Below, in pieces: positions 11,906 to 25,099 of a stretch of 64,000 bases of DNA (position 1 is the first letter of the stretch; each line of letters opens with the position of its first letter). The notes beneath the pieces were generated by a model that saw nothing but the letters and a program-made list of their open reading frames with translations, was not told where the DNA came from and ran no database searches. The translations under genes and the position numbers were made by a program. The DNA lies in assembly GCA_973895155.1 (NCBI GenBank), contig OZ316893.1, positions 9,176,001-9,240,000 on the forward strand, given 5' to 3'. This stretch comes from Marsupella aquatica (lineage: Eukaryota > Marchantiophyta).

Positions 11906-12117
11906 GTACTCCAAGCATTTGTATTTATCTATCAAAACCTTTTTGAGTATTTCTACCTCATCCTCTCAATCGGCTGGCTTCCTAGATTGCGAAGCACGGC
12001 CGAGCTCGACATATAGTTCATCAACGAATCCGAGTGTGTAAAGCTGCGATCATTGTCTGCTTGCTACTGTTGCCAAAGTTTTTAGTGTAATGGCAGCTCC
12101 TGCCCTAGAATCGTACC

Positions 12118-13170
12118 CTACACATTGTAATTTTCTACATACCATTTGTATGTGTCAATGAGACCTTGCTTGAGAGGAGTCTTTGCCTTCCATCCCAAGC
12201 CGGCCAGCTTCGAGCTGTCCATGAGTTTTCTTGGCGTGCCATCGGGTTTGGATGCATCCCACTGAAGGTCCCCTTGGAACCCCACCACCTCCCTCACGAG
12301 CTCAGCGAGCTCCTTGATGGTCACCTCCTTCCCACTCCCGATGTTGATGTGGGGCAAGTCACTGTAGTTCTGCATGAGGAAAAGAGCAGCATCGGCAAGG
12401 TCATCCGCATGCAGAAACTCGCGCAGGGGTGTGCCACTTCCCCACACGATGACCTCCTTTGCGCCGCTTTTCTTGGCCTCGTGGAATCGTCTCACCAATG
12501 CAGGCAGCACATGCGAATCCTCCGGATGGAAGTTGTCATGAGGCCCGTACAAGTTCGTTGGCATTGCTGATACGCAATCCCAATTGTATTGTAACCGGTA
12601 GGCCTGCCCCATCTTGATCCCGGCAATTTTGGCAATGGCATACCACTCGTTGGTACCTTCCAGAGGGCCTGTGAGCAGAGCCTCCTCTGTGATGGGTTGG
12701 GGGGCAAACTTGGGATAAATGCATGATGATCCAAGAAACAGCAGCTTCTTCACTCCACTCTTGTAAGCTGAATCGATCACATTGGTCTGAATTTGCAAAT
12801 TGATGGCGATGAACTCAGCAGGATAGGTGTTGTTGGCGTGAATTCCGCCCACCTTGGCTGCTGCAATGATGGCATAGTCGGGCCTCTCTTCTTCGAAGAA
12901 TTTCTCCACGTCCGCTTGTCGGGTCAGATCGAGCTCCTTGTGAGTTCTCACGAGTAAGTTGTGATAACCCTGCTTCTTCAGAGCCCGCACAATGGCCGCT
13001 CCGACCAAGCCTGCGTGCCCTGCAACGTAAATTTTCGCATCCTTCTCCATGAGTAAGCGCTGAGTGCAATTGGCTCCCTCGCCAGTATCCAACTTGGAGG
13101 CTCCATCCAACGATCCATTACTGCCAGCAGTATGGGACAACCCATTGTTGGCACCCTTCTCCATGACCAT
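12118..13170 (-). CDS. GER: GDP-L-fucose synthase (GDP-4-keto-6-deoxymannose 3,5-epimerase-4-reductase)
   Basis: An intronless 350-residue ORF. It makes the last step of GDP-L-fucose synthesis in the cytosol: two epimerisations and an NADPH-dependent reduction of the keto-sugar made by GDP-mannose 4,6-dehydratase. The product feeds fucosylation of xyloglucan, pectins, arabinogalactan proteins and N-glycans. The sequence shows a Rossmann NADP-binding motif GHAGLVG (51-57), the short-chain dehydrogenase catalytic set with Ser148 in LGSSCIYP, Tyr177 and Lys181 in YAIAK, Cys150, and His220 in [15 protein letters not shown], matching the residues known in the E. coli enzyme. About 40 residues before the core ([10 protein letters not shown] and a Gly/Ser-rich stretch) form a leader longer than the usual plant enzyme; Met41 ([11 protein letters not shown]) would be an alternative start close to typical family length. 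All active-site residues are present. Confidence 0.95.
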   Translation of the reverse strand: MVMEKGANNGLSHTAGSNGSLDGASKLDTGEGANCTQRLLMEKDAKIYVAGHAGLVGAAIVRALKKQGYHNLLVRTHKELDLTRQADVEKFFEEERPDYAIIAAAKVGGIHANNTYPAEFIAINLQIQTNVIDSAYKSGVKKLLFLGSSCIYPKFAPQPITEEALLTGPLEGTNEWYAIAKIAGIKMGQAYRLQYNWDCVSAMPTNLYGPHDNFHPEDSHVLPALVRRFHEAKKSGAKEVIVWGSGTPLREFLHADDLADAALFLMQNYSDLPHINIGSGKEVTIKELAELVREVVGFQGDLQWDASKPDGTPRKLMDSSKLAGLGWKAKTPLKQGLIDTYKWYVENYNV

Positions 13171-14089
13171 ACCTGAGCAGCAGAAGTGAGTACCGACTAA
13201 TTAATTCTACCCGACTCGAATCAAAATTGGACGCTGCGAGGTCCGGGATCTGAGCCGGGATCTGAGAGGCTGGCCGCCTAATTGCAGATCCTCACCAAAT
13301 CCTGCAGATGGAATCCTGTGGGGTGATCCGCGGTACCAAAAAACCATGTAAGGGCAGGAGATGGGCAGAAAACCCTCACATCACTTCACATTTCGTGCCG
13401 GCAGGCGTGTACCTCGTTCCCATTGCAAGCACCCTAGCGCTGCTATGCACGAAAAGAACACGAGAACACGAGAACACGATGTATCAAATCCGTTCCGTCT
13501 CGAGACCAAGAGCGAACAAATTTACTCAACAAGGTCCACGAAAGACAAGAAGGAAAAGAGGAGCGTCTCGAGACGACGAGAGCACAAAATTCACTGAACA
13601 GGGTCCACGAAAGGCAAGAAGAAAAAGAGGAGCGTCTCGAGACGAGGAGAGCACAAATTTACTCAACAGGGTCACGAAAAGACAAGAGCACAAAAGAGAA
13701 GCGTCTCGAGACGAAGAGAGAAACAAATTTACTGAACAAGGGTCAACGAAATTACACAGCAAAGAAAAAGAAATGTCTCGAGAGGGCGAGAGTGAGCGAG
13801 CGCGAGATCCAAATTGCCATCGGAGAAGCAAGAAGGTCACAGCAGCATTCTCAAAGGAGCGGAATGCGAAAGGGAAAGGAACGAGAGAGAGAGACAGCCA
13901 GACAGAGAGTGAGAGAAGCTGACGAAGGGCAGTGAGAGCTCAGCATCGCCGGGCCGGTAGTTAAAGGCGACAGAACCGGGATCTACCGGTGGCCGCATCG
14001 TGCCATCAGTTACGTTTGCGCCTTTCGAAACGTGCGAGGGAGTGGCCACCGGCAAGCGGGGATTGGACCATGCCGGTCGTCTCTCCCTA
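13171..14089. promoter_or_regulatory. Upstream region of the fucose synthase gene
   Basis: This is the 5' flank of the minus-strand fucose synthase gene. It contains the purine-rich minisatellite at 13515-13760 and a further purine-rich tail to about 13925. A 204-codon plus-strand frame (13308-13922) exists only because the repeat unit is a multiple of three and lacks stops; it is Arg/Lys/Glu-biased with no domain. No TATA box could be assigned confidently. Confidence 0.5.
13515..13760. repeat. Purine-rich minisatellite, about 3.5 units of 69 bp with an embedded palindrome
   Basis: Units start near 13516, 13584, 13653 and 13723, each beginning acaaatttactcaacagggt or a close variant, followed by purine-rich sequence. 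Three of them contain the perfect 12-bp palindrome cgtctcgagacg; flanking partial units carry broken versions (ccgtctcgagacc, atgtctcgagagg). The array sits about 350-600 bp upstream of the fucose synthase start codon. Confidence 0.85.
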
Positions 14090-14670
14090 AGTGCACAAAA
14101 ATGATGCTCCCGAGGACCGAGTCCGTGAACTATGTTACATGGACCGTGCCACCTTTTACACCTCCCCTCATTACACCCTTTACACCATTATGCACTAGGG
14201 CATCTCAACCCACCGTGCCACCTTTTACACCTCCCCTCATTACACCCTTTACACCATTATGCACTAGGGCATCTCAACCCTTGAAGTTCCTGGAAAGAAC
14301 TTGGCCCCAAATTACCAATTTTGTTCTCCGGTCACGAGTGTGCGGACATGCCTTTTTGGTGTCCGATATTTTTTGGGGGAAATTTTCCTTTGACTGCAAC
14401 CGGAGGCAGAAAGAAAGAAGAGATTTGAGACAACCTATTGACACCTCTCTTGTTTCCTAAATGTTTTGAACCAAAATGATGAATCTCCTGTGGATGAGCC
14501 CCTGAACCATGCAACCCCATGGACAGTGATGCATTTTATACAATCTCTCATTAAAACCTTTCTTGCTTCCCAAACATTTTGAGCTAAAGTGATGCTCCCA
14601 TGGCCTGAGCGATGAATCGTGCAGCCTATGCACTGAGACACCTTCAGTCATTGACACCCTTTTGAACCAT
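14090..14670. repeat. Degenerate tandem repeat block, including a perfect 70-bp duplication
   Basis: accgtgccaccttttacacc... is repeated at 14142-14211 and 14212-14280 with essentially no change. Around it, diverged copies of a longer unit of about 115 bp can be followed at roughly 14091, 14455 and 14570. These carry the shared elements cctaaatgttttgaaccaaaatgatg / cccaaacattttgagctaaagtgatg, then a diverged catgga and gaaccatgcaacc. It looks like an old satellite-like array with one recent internal duplication. Confidence 0.65.
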
Positions 14671-17600
14671 GTTGAAGAGCAAAGTTTGACCTTCAATATC
14701 CATATCCAATTGAATGAGCTTGCCTTGGGCCTGTTAGAAGCTGCTTACAAATGTTTCTCTGACCAGTCTAATTGCTCTGTTTCTCATGAAAATTTGATGT
14801 TAGTAGTGGCTATATGAGGAAAAGGCCCTCGTTGTGTATAGTTTTATGTGAATGCTACAGCCGGTGCTATAGTTGGGATATCCAATGTATGAAAAAGCAT
14901 ATTACTTTCATCCTTACAAATGATTCTCTAATATTTCCATGCTACCCATTCACCTGCCAAGTCATGCAGATATGCATTACAAAAGACTGTTTCTTATTCT
15001 ATCTATTATTTCACCTTTTTTTTAGTTTTTCCATCCTATTCATTCTTTTCAAAAATGTTTTTTCAACTATTGAAACAAATTTGTCTTCACTATATTTGTG
15101 TTTTTGCAATTTAGTTTTCTGTATATGCATTTAAAATAGCTTAAATATTTGAAAAACATTAATTTGAAAAGATTTAGTTGCGCCAGAAGAATGGGAGTGA
15201 GTGGGGTTTCCCTGTGGGATATGGCATGGGGATACTTCCAGAAATCACTACATACGAGGCTTAGTAACCTGGTGCAGTATCGACTACGATTCCTTGGACC
15301 ACTTTCAATTTCAATGGGAGATGAATGCTATCAATGTAAGTGAGAGTCTCTGTTTGCATCTGTGCTTTACGTATGGCTTCCTTTGAATCACTCTCTGGCC
15401 TGGTGAAGAAAGATTAGGAGGTAGACACACTATTGCCAGTCACGGTTGTCCGCATCAATTACAGATGAGACTTAGAGAGGTATTTGCTTGATCGACCTCC
15501 AAAATGAAACTTGTTACTTGATCAACCCCCTGAGGTCTATCAACGATCCACATCTGAGATCTAAAGGTCCATCAATGGTCCAGATTGGGGAAAAGCATGG
15601 AGGGGGTGATTAAGCAAACTTTTTCAAGAAGGGGGTCTACTAAACATATCTCTCAAACTTAGAAGGCAAACATGATAAATTGAGCTGTGTCAAATTAATA
15701 CACCATTTTAGTGTGGCCACTGGAGCCGTTAGCAGGGTGGAGAAATTGATGGAGGGGGGGGCGGTCCTAAATTGTTTGCAGTGGCACATTATTGTATGCA
15801 ATTCAAACCGCAACAGCCATAGCGCATATTGTCAGAATTCAGACAAGCAGATCAACCAAGCTCAAAGATCAGGCTATAAGTTTGGGTCTCATGTTCTTCT
15901 AAAACCACCAACATTCAGAACTAATTTGGTCATTCAGACCTTTTGTTAGGCCCGATCTGCAAAGTACTGCAACAACCAGAAGAGACTTGACAATAAGCCT
16001 CACATTTGGTCTCATCCACAAATCATTTTGAATGACCAATCATCCACAAACACGATTGCTCAAGGCACTTTTCAAGAACAAGGCATCCTAGTAGATAAGT
16101 GGGATATGCCACTAAAGCACAAGAACCGTCTTTGCTGAACAACATAGTGATCATTAACTGGTATAGTAAATATTTGATGTTCATTCCCGTGCTGATTCCC
16201 ACCTGTTTAAAACAACTGAAAAAATGGGGTTGTGATTAATAACTAATGACATACTAAACCAAGTCCATCTACTGTACTTGGAACCCTAGGCACAATTAAC
16301 AAAGTATAACTAAACCATGAACAGTTAAATCTGGTTATGACCAATTGGCTCTAACTATGCTAAACTTTTGGTCGGAATACAGTAAAGTAGTTGCCACCTG
16401 GGCAAATTAAAAAATTACAAGAAAAAACATGGCTGGACACGCAAAGAGCATTTGTCTGTCCTTGTTCACGTGGTGTGAGTCAACAAGTTCAACCAAGACC
16501 AAATTCACTCATGATACCACTCATTTGCAATGGATTGAATTGAAGTAGTAAACTAGCGGTACTTTAACTATGAAACATGGGATTGGCCTAGTCTAAATTT
16601 TAGATCAAGTTGCGTAAGCAAGCTTTCATTTGGACAATTATCTTGAACCATGTCTGTCTAGAGTTGTCTGAGTGATTGGCACCAAAACACTACCATAGTG
16701 TTGGTAGATAGAAAGGAATATGTCAGTGGCTGGCAGATTTGGATATTTGAGCTTATTGCTCAATCACTGGTTCAATTCCTCTCTGCCACACTTTCCATAA
16801 AAAATTAGACTAATGTAGCAGATTTGGTAGGGCACCAAATCTAGTCATGTAGGCCCAAAATGTCAGTGACATGCCTGTCCATACTCACAAGCATAGTCTA
16901 AATACAAACAAAAAAATTGTTGGCAGAGAAAATAGCGCAGATCATGGCTTCATTTGCAATGATAGTATATATTTCTGGGTCAAGTGCCCGGGGAAACCTC
17001 AAAATCTAGGAGGTTTGGGAATTTACTTGTTAGCAAATTAAATGAGTGTCATCAACCCTCCCTTGTGATGGGGCCCTAGACTGGCCTAAGAACATATTTT
17101 CAGAACCAATTCAAATATATAATCACAATCAAAAGGACTCTTCAGGCCCTGCCCTCTAGAGTGAAGTCACCAGACCATGATTCTTGAGTATAATTCAAAT
17201 TGGGGTGCAAGTAGAAAATGGAGATTGGGGCACTGTGAGTCTCTGAAAATGATGCAGGGGGCTTCAATGTACTCAACTCTATTTATGATCAAGGACACAA
17301 AGTCTCAGGGATTGCACAACAAGATGGGTGACAATATTGGGTATACTAAGAATAACACTAGCTCATCTAAAGAGAATAACTGCCTTTATCACACTATGGA
17401 ACAACATTGTTTACTATCAATTGTACTAATATGATGGTGCAATTTCGCGGACACAAGAACAGGTACTTAGGCTAGTTGTCAAGACAATGTGAACTTTAGA
17501 TACTAATCTAGCCCTATTTTGACCACATAGGGTTTGTCAGAGGTCTGGTAGTAAAGGGGAAGGCTCTAAACTCTAAACCATAGCACTAGGCACTGAGGCA

Positions 17601-20378
17601 GTCAGGGTGTGGGAACAGGGTAGGGACATAAGTATTGTACCTAACAATTCTTCTGACTCATAGGTCTCTAGTCTGTAAAGACTGAACTACTGAAGTGTTG
17701 AATTCTAACTTTGACCAGCTTGCTGTCTATTTAGGACTGCAATGCTGACTAGGTCATGTCAGGCAGGACATTCTATTCTGTTCCGGAGACTCTTTTATAA
17801 CATTTTAATTTAATAGCATTTGTACTGTCCTCATCTGTAGGTCCTTCCCTTATTTCCGTATCACTGCTTTGGGCTTACAAGTTTATACATCTTCTCTCCC
17901 TTGGTCATATTACACATTTTCGTCTTTCCAAAATCTTTATTTTGAGCAAAGTCTCGGAGCCCTACAAATGCCCAAGCTATATTATAGCATGTTCATTTGG
18001 AACACGATTGTTTCATTTTTTGTCTTGTAATGATGTGTAATGGCTTTTGCACAGTATTTGATAGCATTGAGTTGGATAAGATACAAGTAAAGCACATGCC
18101 AAGAAAAGTGCATTACACATGATGAAAGTAAAAATAGAAGTGCACAAATCTTGAACACATAAGGTACAGAATTCTGGCTTGCCCTAATGACACTCAAAAG
18201 TTGTGCACATATGAGGTACAGAAGACCCTCACTTGCCTTAGGTAATGACAATAAAAACCATTAACTTAGTGAACATTAGAATTGGAGCACTTAAAATAGG
18301 AGGTGTCTTTATTCCTTAGTACCATTTCTCTTATTCATAAGACTAGAGAAATATTCCTAAAGTGCTTTGATGCTTTGTAATGAAATGTAAATGCAATGGG
18401 ATTGAGAGATAGCAACATTAAAAAAGTTAAGAGAATTGCATAAATAATGTAGAATTTTAAACAATACAAGTGATACACCTTGTTACCGCACATAATTTAT
18501 TTATTTTAAACCAGAAAATCCTAGTAAGACAAAATACTGAAAGGTCTATTGGCCATATAGCAGTGTCACTATATAGTAATGTGAAGAAGAGTGCCCCAGA
18601 CTATTTTGTTGCCCACAGCCAGAGGTAAGGATGAAAGTTCTTGTGTATGAGTTTGTTTCAAATTGTTTTCATACCATTCCACCAAGCAAATTACGAGCAC
18701 TTAGGTCTTATCTCTTCCCTCTTAGGCTACCATGCGTCTAAATTACTTTCTTCATTAAAAATAGGTTTTTGCAAGACAATGCATATTTGTCTGCCACAAA
18801 GCAACCTCATTTTTAGTCCCAAACCATCAATTCGTTGGTTCCAGGGTAGCTGGACACTTGAGGCATTTCAGTCTACAAGCCGTGCCGCTAGATGGGATCC
18901 CCATCTTGAGCATTTTGCTCAAATTGGTTTTTTAAGCTCAGATGTAATGTCTTGAGACATGCATTTTAACTACAATGATATACAGTTGGAATCAAAGCAC
19001 CTTATTTCCAAACACTGCAATTTGGACCCATCCAAACAGAAAGGTTAGGGTGGTTAGGCTTGTTATTTAATAGAATTCATTGACTGAACAAAGTGAAGTA
19101 AAGTCTTGCAACCTCAACGTCTCAAAACAATATTCTCTGGTTATGGTAGTCAGGAATAATATGGCCGGCACATCAAAGAATATACCACAAATGTAGAAGT
19201 TGGTTTTGATAGTCTTTTGTGAGCAACTTCTCTTTGGCCGTGGACTTTTCATGAGTACATATAAGCCCCTATAGATGAAAAGTTTGGCTTTGGAGACTCA
19301 ATGGACAACTGTAGATAGTGGGGTAAACCATATTGTAGGAGTATAACATGATATTTGTGTCTCCCAGGTTTCATGGGGAATCTATCTGAGCACAGTGTCA
19401 AAACTTTGTGTTGATTCAGGCTATTCTTTCAAAAATTAATAATTATGTGTGTGCATATATTTTTCAATGGCTAGCACAAGATGGGCACTTTGTTCCTATG
19501 AATGTCTGTGTGCACATTATTTTGTAGACAATATCCCGGACAATATGACGTTTGTATGGTTTGATACATATCATGTACGTACCAGCACTATGCCTGTGCA
19601 TCGCAAAATAGTCTACTGCATACTGAAATTCTTCTCTTGGCACTACATCCATACATCAACTATGCACTAGACAGTACATCCACCATAGTCTCAATTTCTC
19701 TATGACAAGATTCTCTCTCTCTCTCTTAGTCACCAACTCCTCAAGACTGATCTCTCAGTGTAAGCATAATGAAGTGCTCCTCTAGGGTAATGGCCCTCTC
19801 CGCTAGTGTAACCTCAACAACCCTTAATTATGGTTAAACTATGATTCAGCTAACCTAACCTGACACTAGATTATTTGAGTCCATCAATAATATTGCCCTT
19901 GATATTGCCAAGAGTAACAGATGTTGAGGTAAAGTGTTGCTGAGCATAAGTGACCAGGGAATTGGATTCCAAGGATTGTGCAAGTAGCAGGTTGCACCCC
20001 CAAAAGTGCACCTTTAGGCCCATCTCATGGATAGAAAACTGACACCATACCAGGATAGCTAGGGAGGCTTTTTGTCAGAATGACATTTCATAAACAGAGG
20101 ACCATGAGTAAAAAAAAGGAGTATTATAGATTCTAATGTTTTAGATAGATATATGTACAAATCCACGTATGCCTATCTGAATGAGAGCTAAGTAACTCTG
20201 AATAAATTAAAGATTAAAATTTCAGTGCCTTCGTCAGGTTACCTTTGTAACACACCCATCACCCCACACAATGTTTGAAAGTGCTGCTCCCATCTACAAC
20301 ATATGGAACCTGGCAAAAGTGAAAATACTAATTACCAATGAATATTATGTGTGACCTAGTGATATTGGAGCTCAGTAA
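14671..20378. other. Gene-free AT-rich intergenic DNA
   Basis: No coding sequence, splice-consistent exon series or known transposon protein was recognised on either strand; all open frames are short and low in information. Poly-pyrimidine and poly-T tracts are common (for example near 15010 and 19711). It may be remnant transposon DNA too diverged to name by eye. Confidence 0.5.
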
Positions 20379-21528
20379 AGTGGAAAAAATATAAAATAAT
20401 TATATAAGATTAAATTGTATGAGCATGGAGAATTGACACAGAGAAGTAGTGTGTGACCTAGTGGTATTGGAGCTCAGTTGAGACTATGAGATGGCGTGTT
20501 GAAGGCACACAACGAGCGACTTTTCTTTTCTTTAATTGAGGGCATGGAAAGGAATGAACATTATAGGGAGGGGGGTGTCTAATTGTATTTGAAAATGGAA
20601 ATGGTAAATGAGATATTTTCTTGCCCTTTTCTAAAAGGTGAAATAGCAAATCTCCCATAAAGGAGACGTTTACTTTCCATTCTGGATTCAATGCATCTCC
20701 ATTGTAATATTCGAGTAAGTACTCCCATCTCACCTAGTACAGCAGAAGAGATTAAGTGAAGAACTCCAGATACAAAACATGGGAAATATATGGGGGGTTC
20801 ATATAATTTGGAGATAGAAAAAAATAACAAAGGAGACACCCATCAGAGCCAGGGATGAAAATTAAAATAATGTCAAAAAAAATTGGACTTAGAGATATGA
20901 AACAAGGATGCGCCATATAGCAGCAGAAAATTTGAGGAGACATGATCACATAAAAAAACCATTTATCCCCTAATTAAACCATTCATGGTAACCATACATC
21001 TTATTGTATAACAAGTAAAACTTTATTTATGCAATTTGTTTTCAAATCAAAAAAGATGTGGCAGGATGCTAGGCATGCCAATGGCAGTCTACCAGCCTAC
21101 AATTAATCACTCAATCACATATCTTTTCTACATACAAGACTGGAAAGAATCTAATTGGCTACTTTGGAAAACACCAAAGGCGCTGTGCTTGACACATTTG
21201 TCAAGAATAAGAACCCATGCTTGTACCTCCCTGGCTCTGATGGGTGTCTCATTTGTTATGTTTTCTATCTCCAAAGTACTTGAACCCCCATCTATATCTC
21301 ATTTACCATTTCCATTTTCAAATACAATTAGACACCCCCCCCCCCTAACGTTCATTCCTTTCCATGCTCTCAATTAAAGAAAAGAAAAGTTTCCCATCAT
21401 GTACCGTGAACATGTCACCTGTAGTCTTAACTGAGCTCCAATACCACTAGGTCACACACTACTTATGTGTGTCAATTGTCCATGCTCATTACCATTTAAT
21501 TCTTTATAATTTTTAAATATTTTTCCGG
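20379..21528. repeat. Large inverted repeat (foldback-type element)
   Basis: The left arm starts near 20379 and the right arm ends near 21528. Matching blocks in opposite orientation are gagcatggagaattgacaca / tgtgtcaattgtccatgctc, gtgtgacctagtggtattgg / ccaataccactaggtcacac, gaaaggaatgaac / gttcattcctttc, aattgtatttgaaaatggaa / ttccattttcaaatacaatt, and gagacacccatcagagccag / ctggctctgatgggtgtctc. The left arm has an extra block of about 165 bp (20610-20775), and a unique spacer lies at about 20860-21225. The long non-coding arms resemble a foldback or MITE-like element, or a hairpin that could yield small RNAs. No transposase is seen. The motif tgtgtgacctagtg is also directly repeated at 20349, outside the left arm. 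Confidence 0.75.
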
Positions 21529-21546
21529 TTAAAATTGATATTATAG

Positions 21547-21702
21547 CCTAGTTTTACATTATTTTTGAATAAGTTGAAAGGGTCCCGCATTAGAACTCCT
21601 CAAAAATCTGTGCCCTCCTCAAAACCTAGTTTTACATTATTTTTGAATAAGTTAAAAGCGTCAAACATTATAACTACTAAAAAATTTGTGCCCTCCTCAA
21701 AA
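21547..21702. repeat. Tandem 78-bp duplication
   Basis: cctagttttacattattttt starts at 21547 and again at 21625, and each copy ends with gtgccctcctcaaaa. The copies differ at about ten positions. A shorter duplication of the block gggacccaaaaatgggg follows (about 21710-21765). Confidence 0.85.
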
Positions 21703-24700
21703 CTGAACCGGGACCCAAAAATGGGGCTAGCCTGAAACTGAAGTGGGACCCAAAAATGGGGAGAGCATTCTGGTGGGCTGTGGAGGAGAACCGAGGTGCA
21801 TTGAATGAGAAACCAGTGACTCGTCTCCCTAAATATAACAAGTAGGTCATAATTATCAATTTTTTGGGTTGCTTTGGAAAAGAGAAAAGGGGAATGGCCC
21901 CATTATTGGGCAGTCTATTTGTATCCGGAGGTTATTCAGATCATTTTTTAGCCAGTGAATGTTTTTTTGTTTCAAGAAACGAGGAACATCACATTACTGA
22001 ACAACTAAAATACATACTTAATAAACATATCCTTATAAAATCTATCATTTGGCCCACTGTACTTGTTGCCGAGTTCATTGATATTATTTTTAACTGTTTT
22101 ATTTATTTTAGTAGAAAGGGGAAAACGCAAGTGACATAAAGTCGTTAGATCAACCCTTTGAGCTCTACGTTTTCACCCTCCTTTTTAGATAACTTGAAAA
22201 AAATATTGGTTCACAGTTTTGCCAAGCTTTGATGGAACTTTCTGACCAATTTTTGCAGCCTTGTGTCAATATGATATCAAACACTATAATACATTATCTT
22301 GCCAAAAACTTCTTTAGTCTATTCACAAAATGAAAATGGGTTGAGAAAGTTTCAATATTAAAAAGAAAAGGGAAAACATTAAACCAAAATAACTATCAGA
22401 TAATAGTGCTTGGACTATCATGCAACGCAGTTGCCGCTATCTTGCATCCCCATGTTTTCCCTCCCCAACAACAACACTTTCATAACAAAAGCACTAACAA
22501 AAATGAATCACAACAACCACCGACCAAAATATTTTGCACAACAAAGTGACTGCACAAATGACCCAGTCAAAACAAAAACACTTAATTTTATTTGTCTTAC
22601 TTGCAATTCTTTATCTCACCTTGACATTTTTGTGCAACAAAAACGGGAGGGAGCGAGGAAGGGAGAGGGGATAACGAGTTCAAATTAGCTTAACCAATTG
22701 CAACAGCAGGTAACACACGGGTATTGATCACATTCCCGATCACATTGTCATAACAACGTACACCATGGCCACAATGACACGTAAGATGCCTTGACAACTT
22801 TCATGCCTCATCTGCGTTATTCTACTTGCTTCAGCACAACACAATGGCCACAATGATCACATGGCCACAATTATTGCATGACAAGCATGACAAAATGGCC
22901 AGACACACAAATTTAGTATAATATAGAAGTGTTATTAACTTTCTTGCCTACATTTTCTTGCCTACATTTTCTTGCCTCTCCTTGATATCTTGTAATTCTA
23001 ATTGGCGTCTTTGCCTTATTTTGAAAGTTTTGCCTCTCCTCAACATCTTTCTCTCTCTTCAATATCTTATGTGCAGTGCAGAGACATTGGGCTAGTTATA
23101 CCATACTCACTAAATGTCCAAACTTTGGTAGTAAATAGATGGTGGGTACCATCCTTCCCACTTCCAGTTCTACCCCAACCACAATAGTTCTAGATCACAG
23201 GCCTTTATCCAAGTGTTCTATTGCATTTATTCGGAAACAACAATAACAGTTGACCTTAAAACTCTGTTGTGCATCATGAAACCTGGATTGGTAGTATTTT
23301 TTCTTATATATTCCAGCAGACTAGCATGGTAGAAGAAGGGAGTGTGTGGAATTTGGAAGAAGCACGGGAAGAAGGGGAAGTCTTGGGCACTTCCCCATGT
23401 ATATGGCCAGTGGTGGTTTGAAGCATGCTCGTTTGGCTTCAAAATTTGAGTGGCTACTAGCTTCTCAACAACTAGAACTATTGTAATTGCATAGATGTCT
23501 ATAATTTTTTTTTTACTTTCCAGACCAAGCCCAACACAGCCCTTGACTCTCTTAGCATTCAGGTGTCATAGGGGGTGTCATACTTACAGGTTAGAATTGT
23601 TTGTCCTTCAGTCCGTGAGAAGCTATCAATCATGAATACGGCAAGAAGTTTTGCCCACTCAATTACCAATGATATCTCTTCTTTCAGATTGACCTGTAGC
23701 TCTAGTTTTATAACATCTTGCTCATAACAAAATTGCTAGACCTCAGGTCTGAATCTGAATAGTCTTCCAATGTAACATTGTCTTCCAGGTGAGGGAGGAC
23801 TTGATTTGGATTGTGGATGAGGTGTTAGACATTTCTGTCATGTTTGCTTGGGTCTTCTTACCACTTCCATTATCAAACCACGGTGGACTAGCCTAGACAC
23901 CCCATAGAAGTTGTTGAAGATTGATTTACGTGCCTTGATATGTAACACTTGCATTTGGTTTGAGACCAAATACTAAGGTTGGTCTGCCATTCGACAGCTC
24001 ATGAATGATTACTTGCCAGAAAAAGCTAGTGCAAGATGGGGTGCAAGACTTGCATGACTAGGTAACATGAAACTGATTGTCATGGATATTTTGATGCACC
24101 ACATAACTTTGGCCCACGTACCAGTAGTGGACCACATATCTTTGGCCCACCAAGTTTTGAGACGCCTTACTTGGGGCATTTGTCCCAAAAATTCCCTAAA
24201 AAGTACATTTGTTATGTGCTGTTTACCATATCCTTGAATTTAATAAACAGAAAAACTAAGGGGCGGTTGCTTTTGGACATAGTGTATCTTAAATCCTGGA
24301 CATTCTATACGAACGTTATTTGGGGGGATTCAGTCGGTTGGAGATAATTGTACACCGTTAATAGATTATTAGCGGGATTATTAGACAAGACAATGCATAT
24401 CATATAAATGAGAACCATTGTACCTTCGTTATCTTTTGGGAAAGCCATTACCATTTGTATAGTACTATCTAGATCATTGGGTCAGGACGTTCAATAGCAC
24501 ATGCTTAGCTCGAGAACCTTAACTCAAGGTCTAATTTCCACCTGTACCATAACTGAACTAGTTTAGACTTAACTTCACCCCATGTGTAACTGTACTAATC
24601 TCCTATGATTCTAACCATCCCCCATCAAAGTCCAAATAATCCAAATCTTGCCTTCGTGTGTCCGACCTATTTCTTCCAATTAGAGTGTTTTACACAGTTG

Positions 24701-25099
24701 GGGTATGCCTTATCCAAAAGCACTACATAGAAGAGTATAGGTATACCATGTTTTACGAAAACGCCCACAAACTGATAAAAAATGGTAACCTGTTCCCCAA
24801 ACTGATTGAACGGCCACATTAATCCTGTAGCTAATTCAAGATCCCGCATTATTGGTTCGCTTCCATATGTAAAGGCAGGATTGGTTGTGCCATTATATGT
24901 ACAAAATTCGTACGCAAAATATAACAAAAATGGGCTGTAGAGAAGGTCATCCCATTTATGCTTCGTTCCCACCTGGTCAACACAACCTTGACCACCATGA
25001 GCACCGTCCGTCGTCATGCATGCATGACCCTCATGCCCAGGGATGCCTGAACACCGAAATCCTATGCCCATCAACGGTCACTTTTTTTCCTCCCGTTTC
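21703..25099. other. Gene-free intergenic DNA
   Basis: AT-rich with no recognised gene. Short repeats of ttcttgcctaca occur around 22941-22980 and purine-rich runs near 22640-22675. Open frames of up to 135 codons near 24667-25074 overlap on both strands and show no family resemblance. Confidence 0.5.

Larger units (their letters stand above)
10566..12117. other. Intergenic region with repeats between two minus-strand genes
   Basis: Holds the presumed promoter and 5' UTR of the permease gene at its left end and the 3' UTR of the fucose synthase gene at its right. Between them lie one copy of a dispersed repeat (10830-11240) and two small direct repeats. No coding sequence was recognised. Confidence 0.6.

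Noticed and set aside
13308-13922. 204-codon plus-strand ORF rich in Arg, Lys and Glu upstream of fucose synthase
   Set aside because: Its length is a by-product of a stop-free 69-bp purine-rich minisatellite. It has no domain, and the flanking parts show random composition.
16735-16791. tRNA-like segment with a B-box-like ggttcaattcc and partly pairing ends ggcaga / tctgcc
   Set aside because: Only about 57 nt long, the T stem does not pair, and no D arm or anticodon arm can be drawn. At most it is a tRNA-derived fragment.
14671-25099. LTR retrotransposon in the 10-kb gene desert
   Set aside because: I found no reverse transcriptase, integrase or Gag motif and no paired long terminal repeats by eye; only local repeats and one inverted repeat are supportable.
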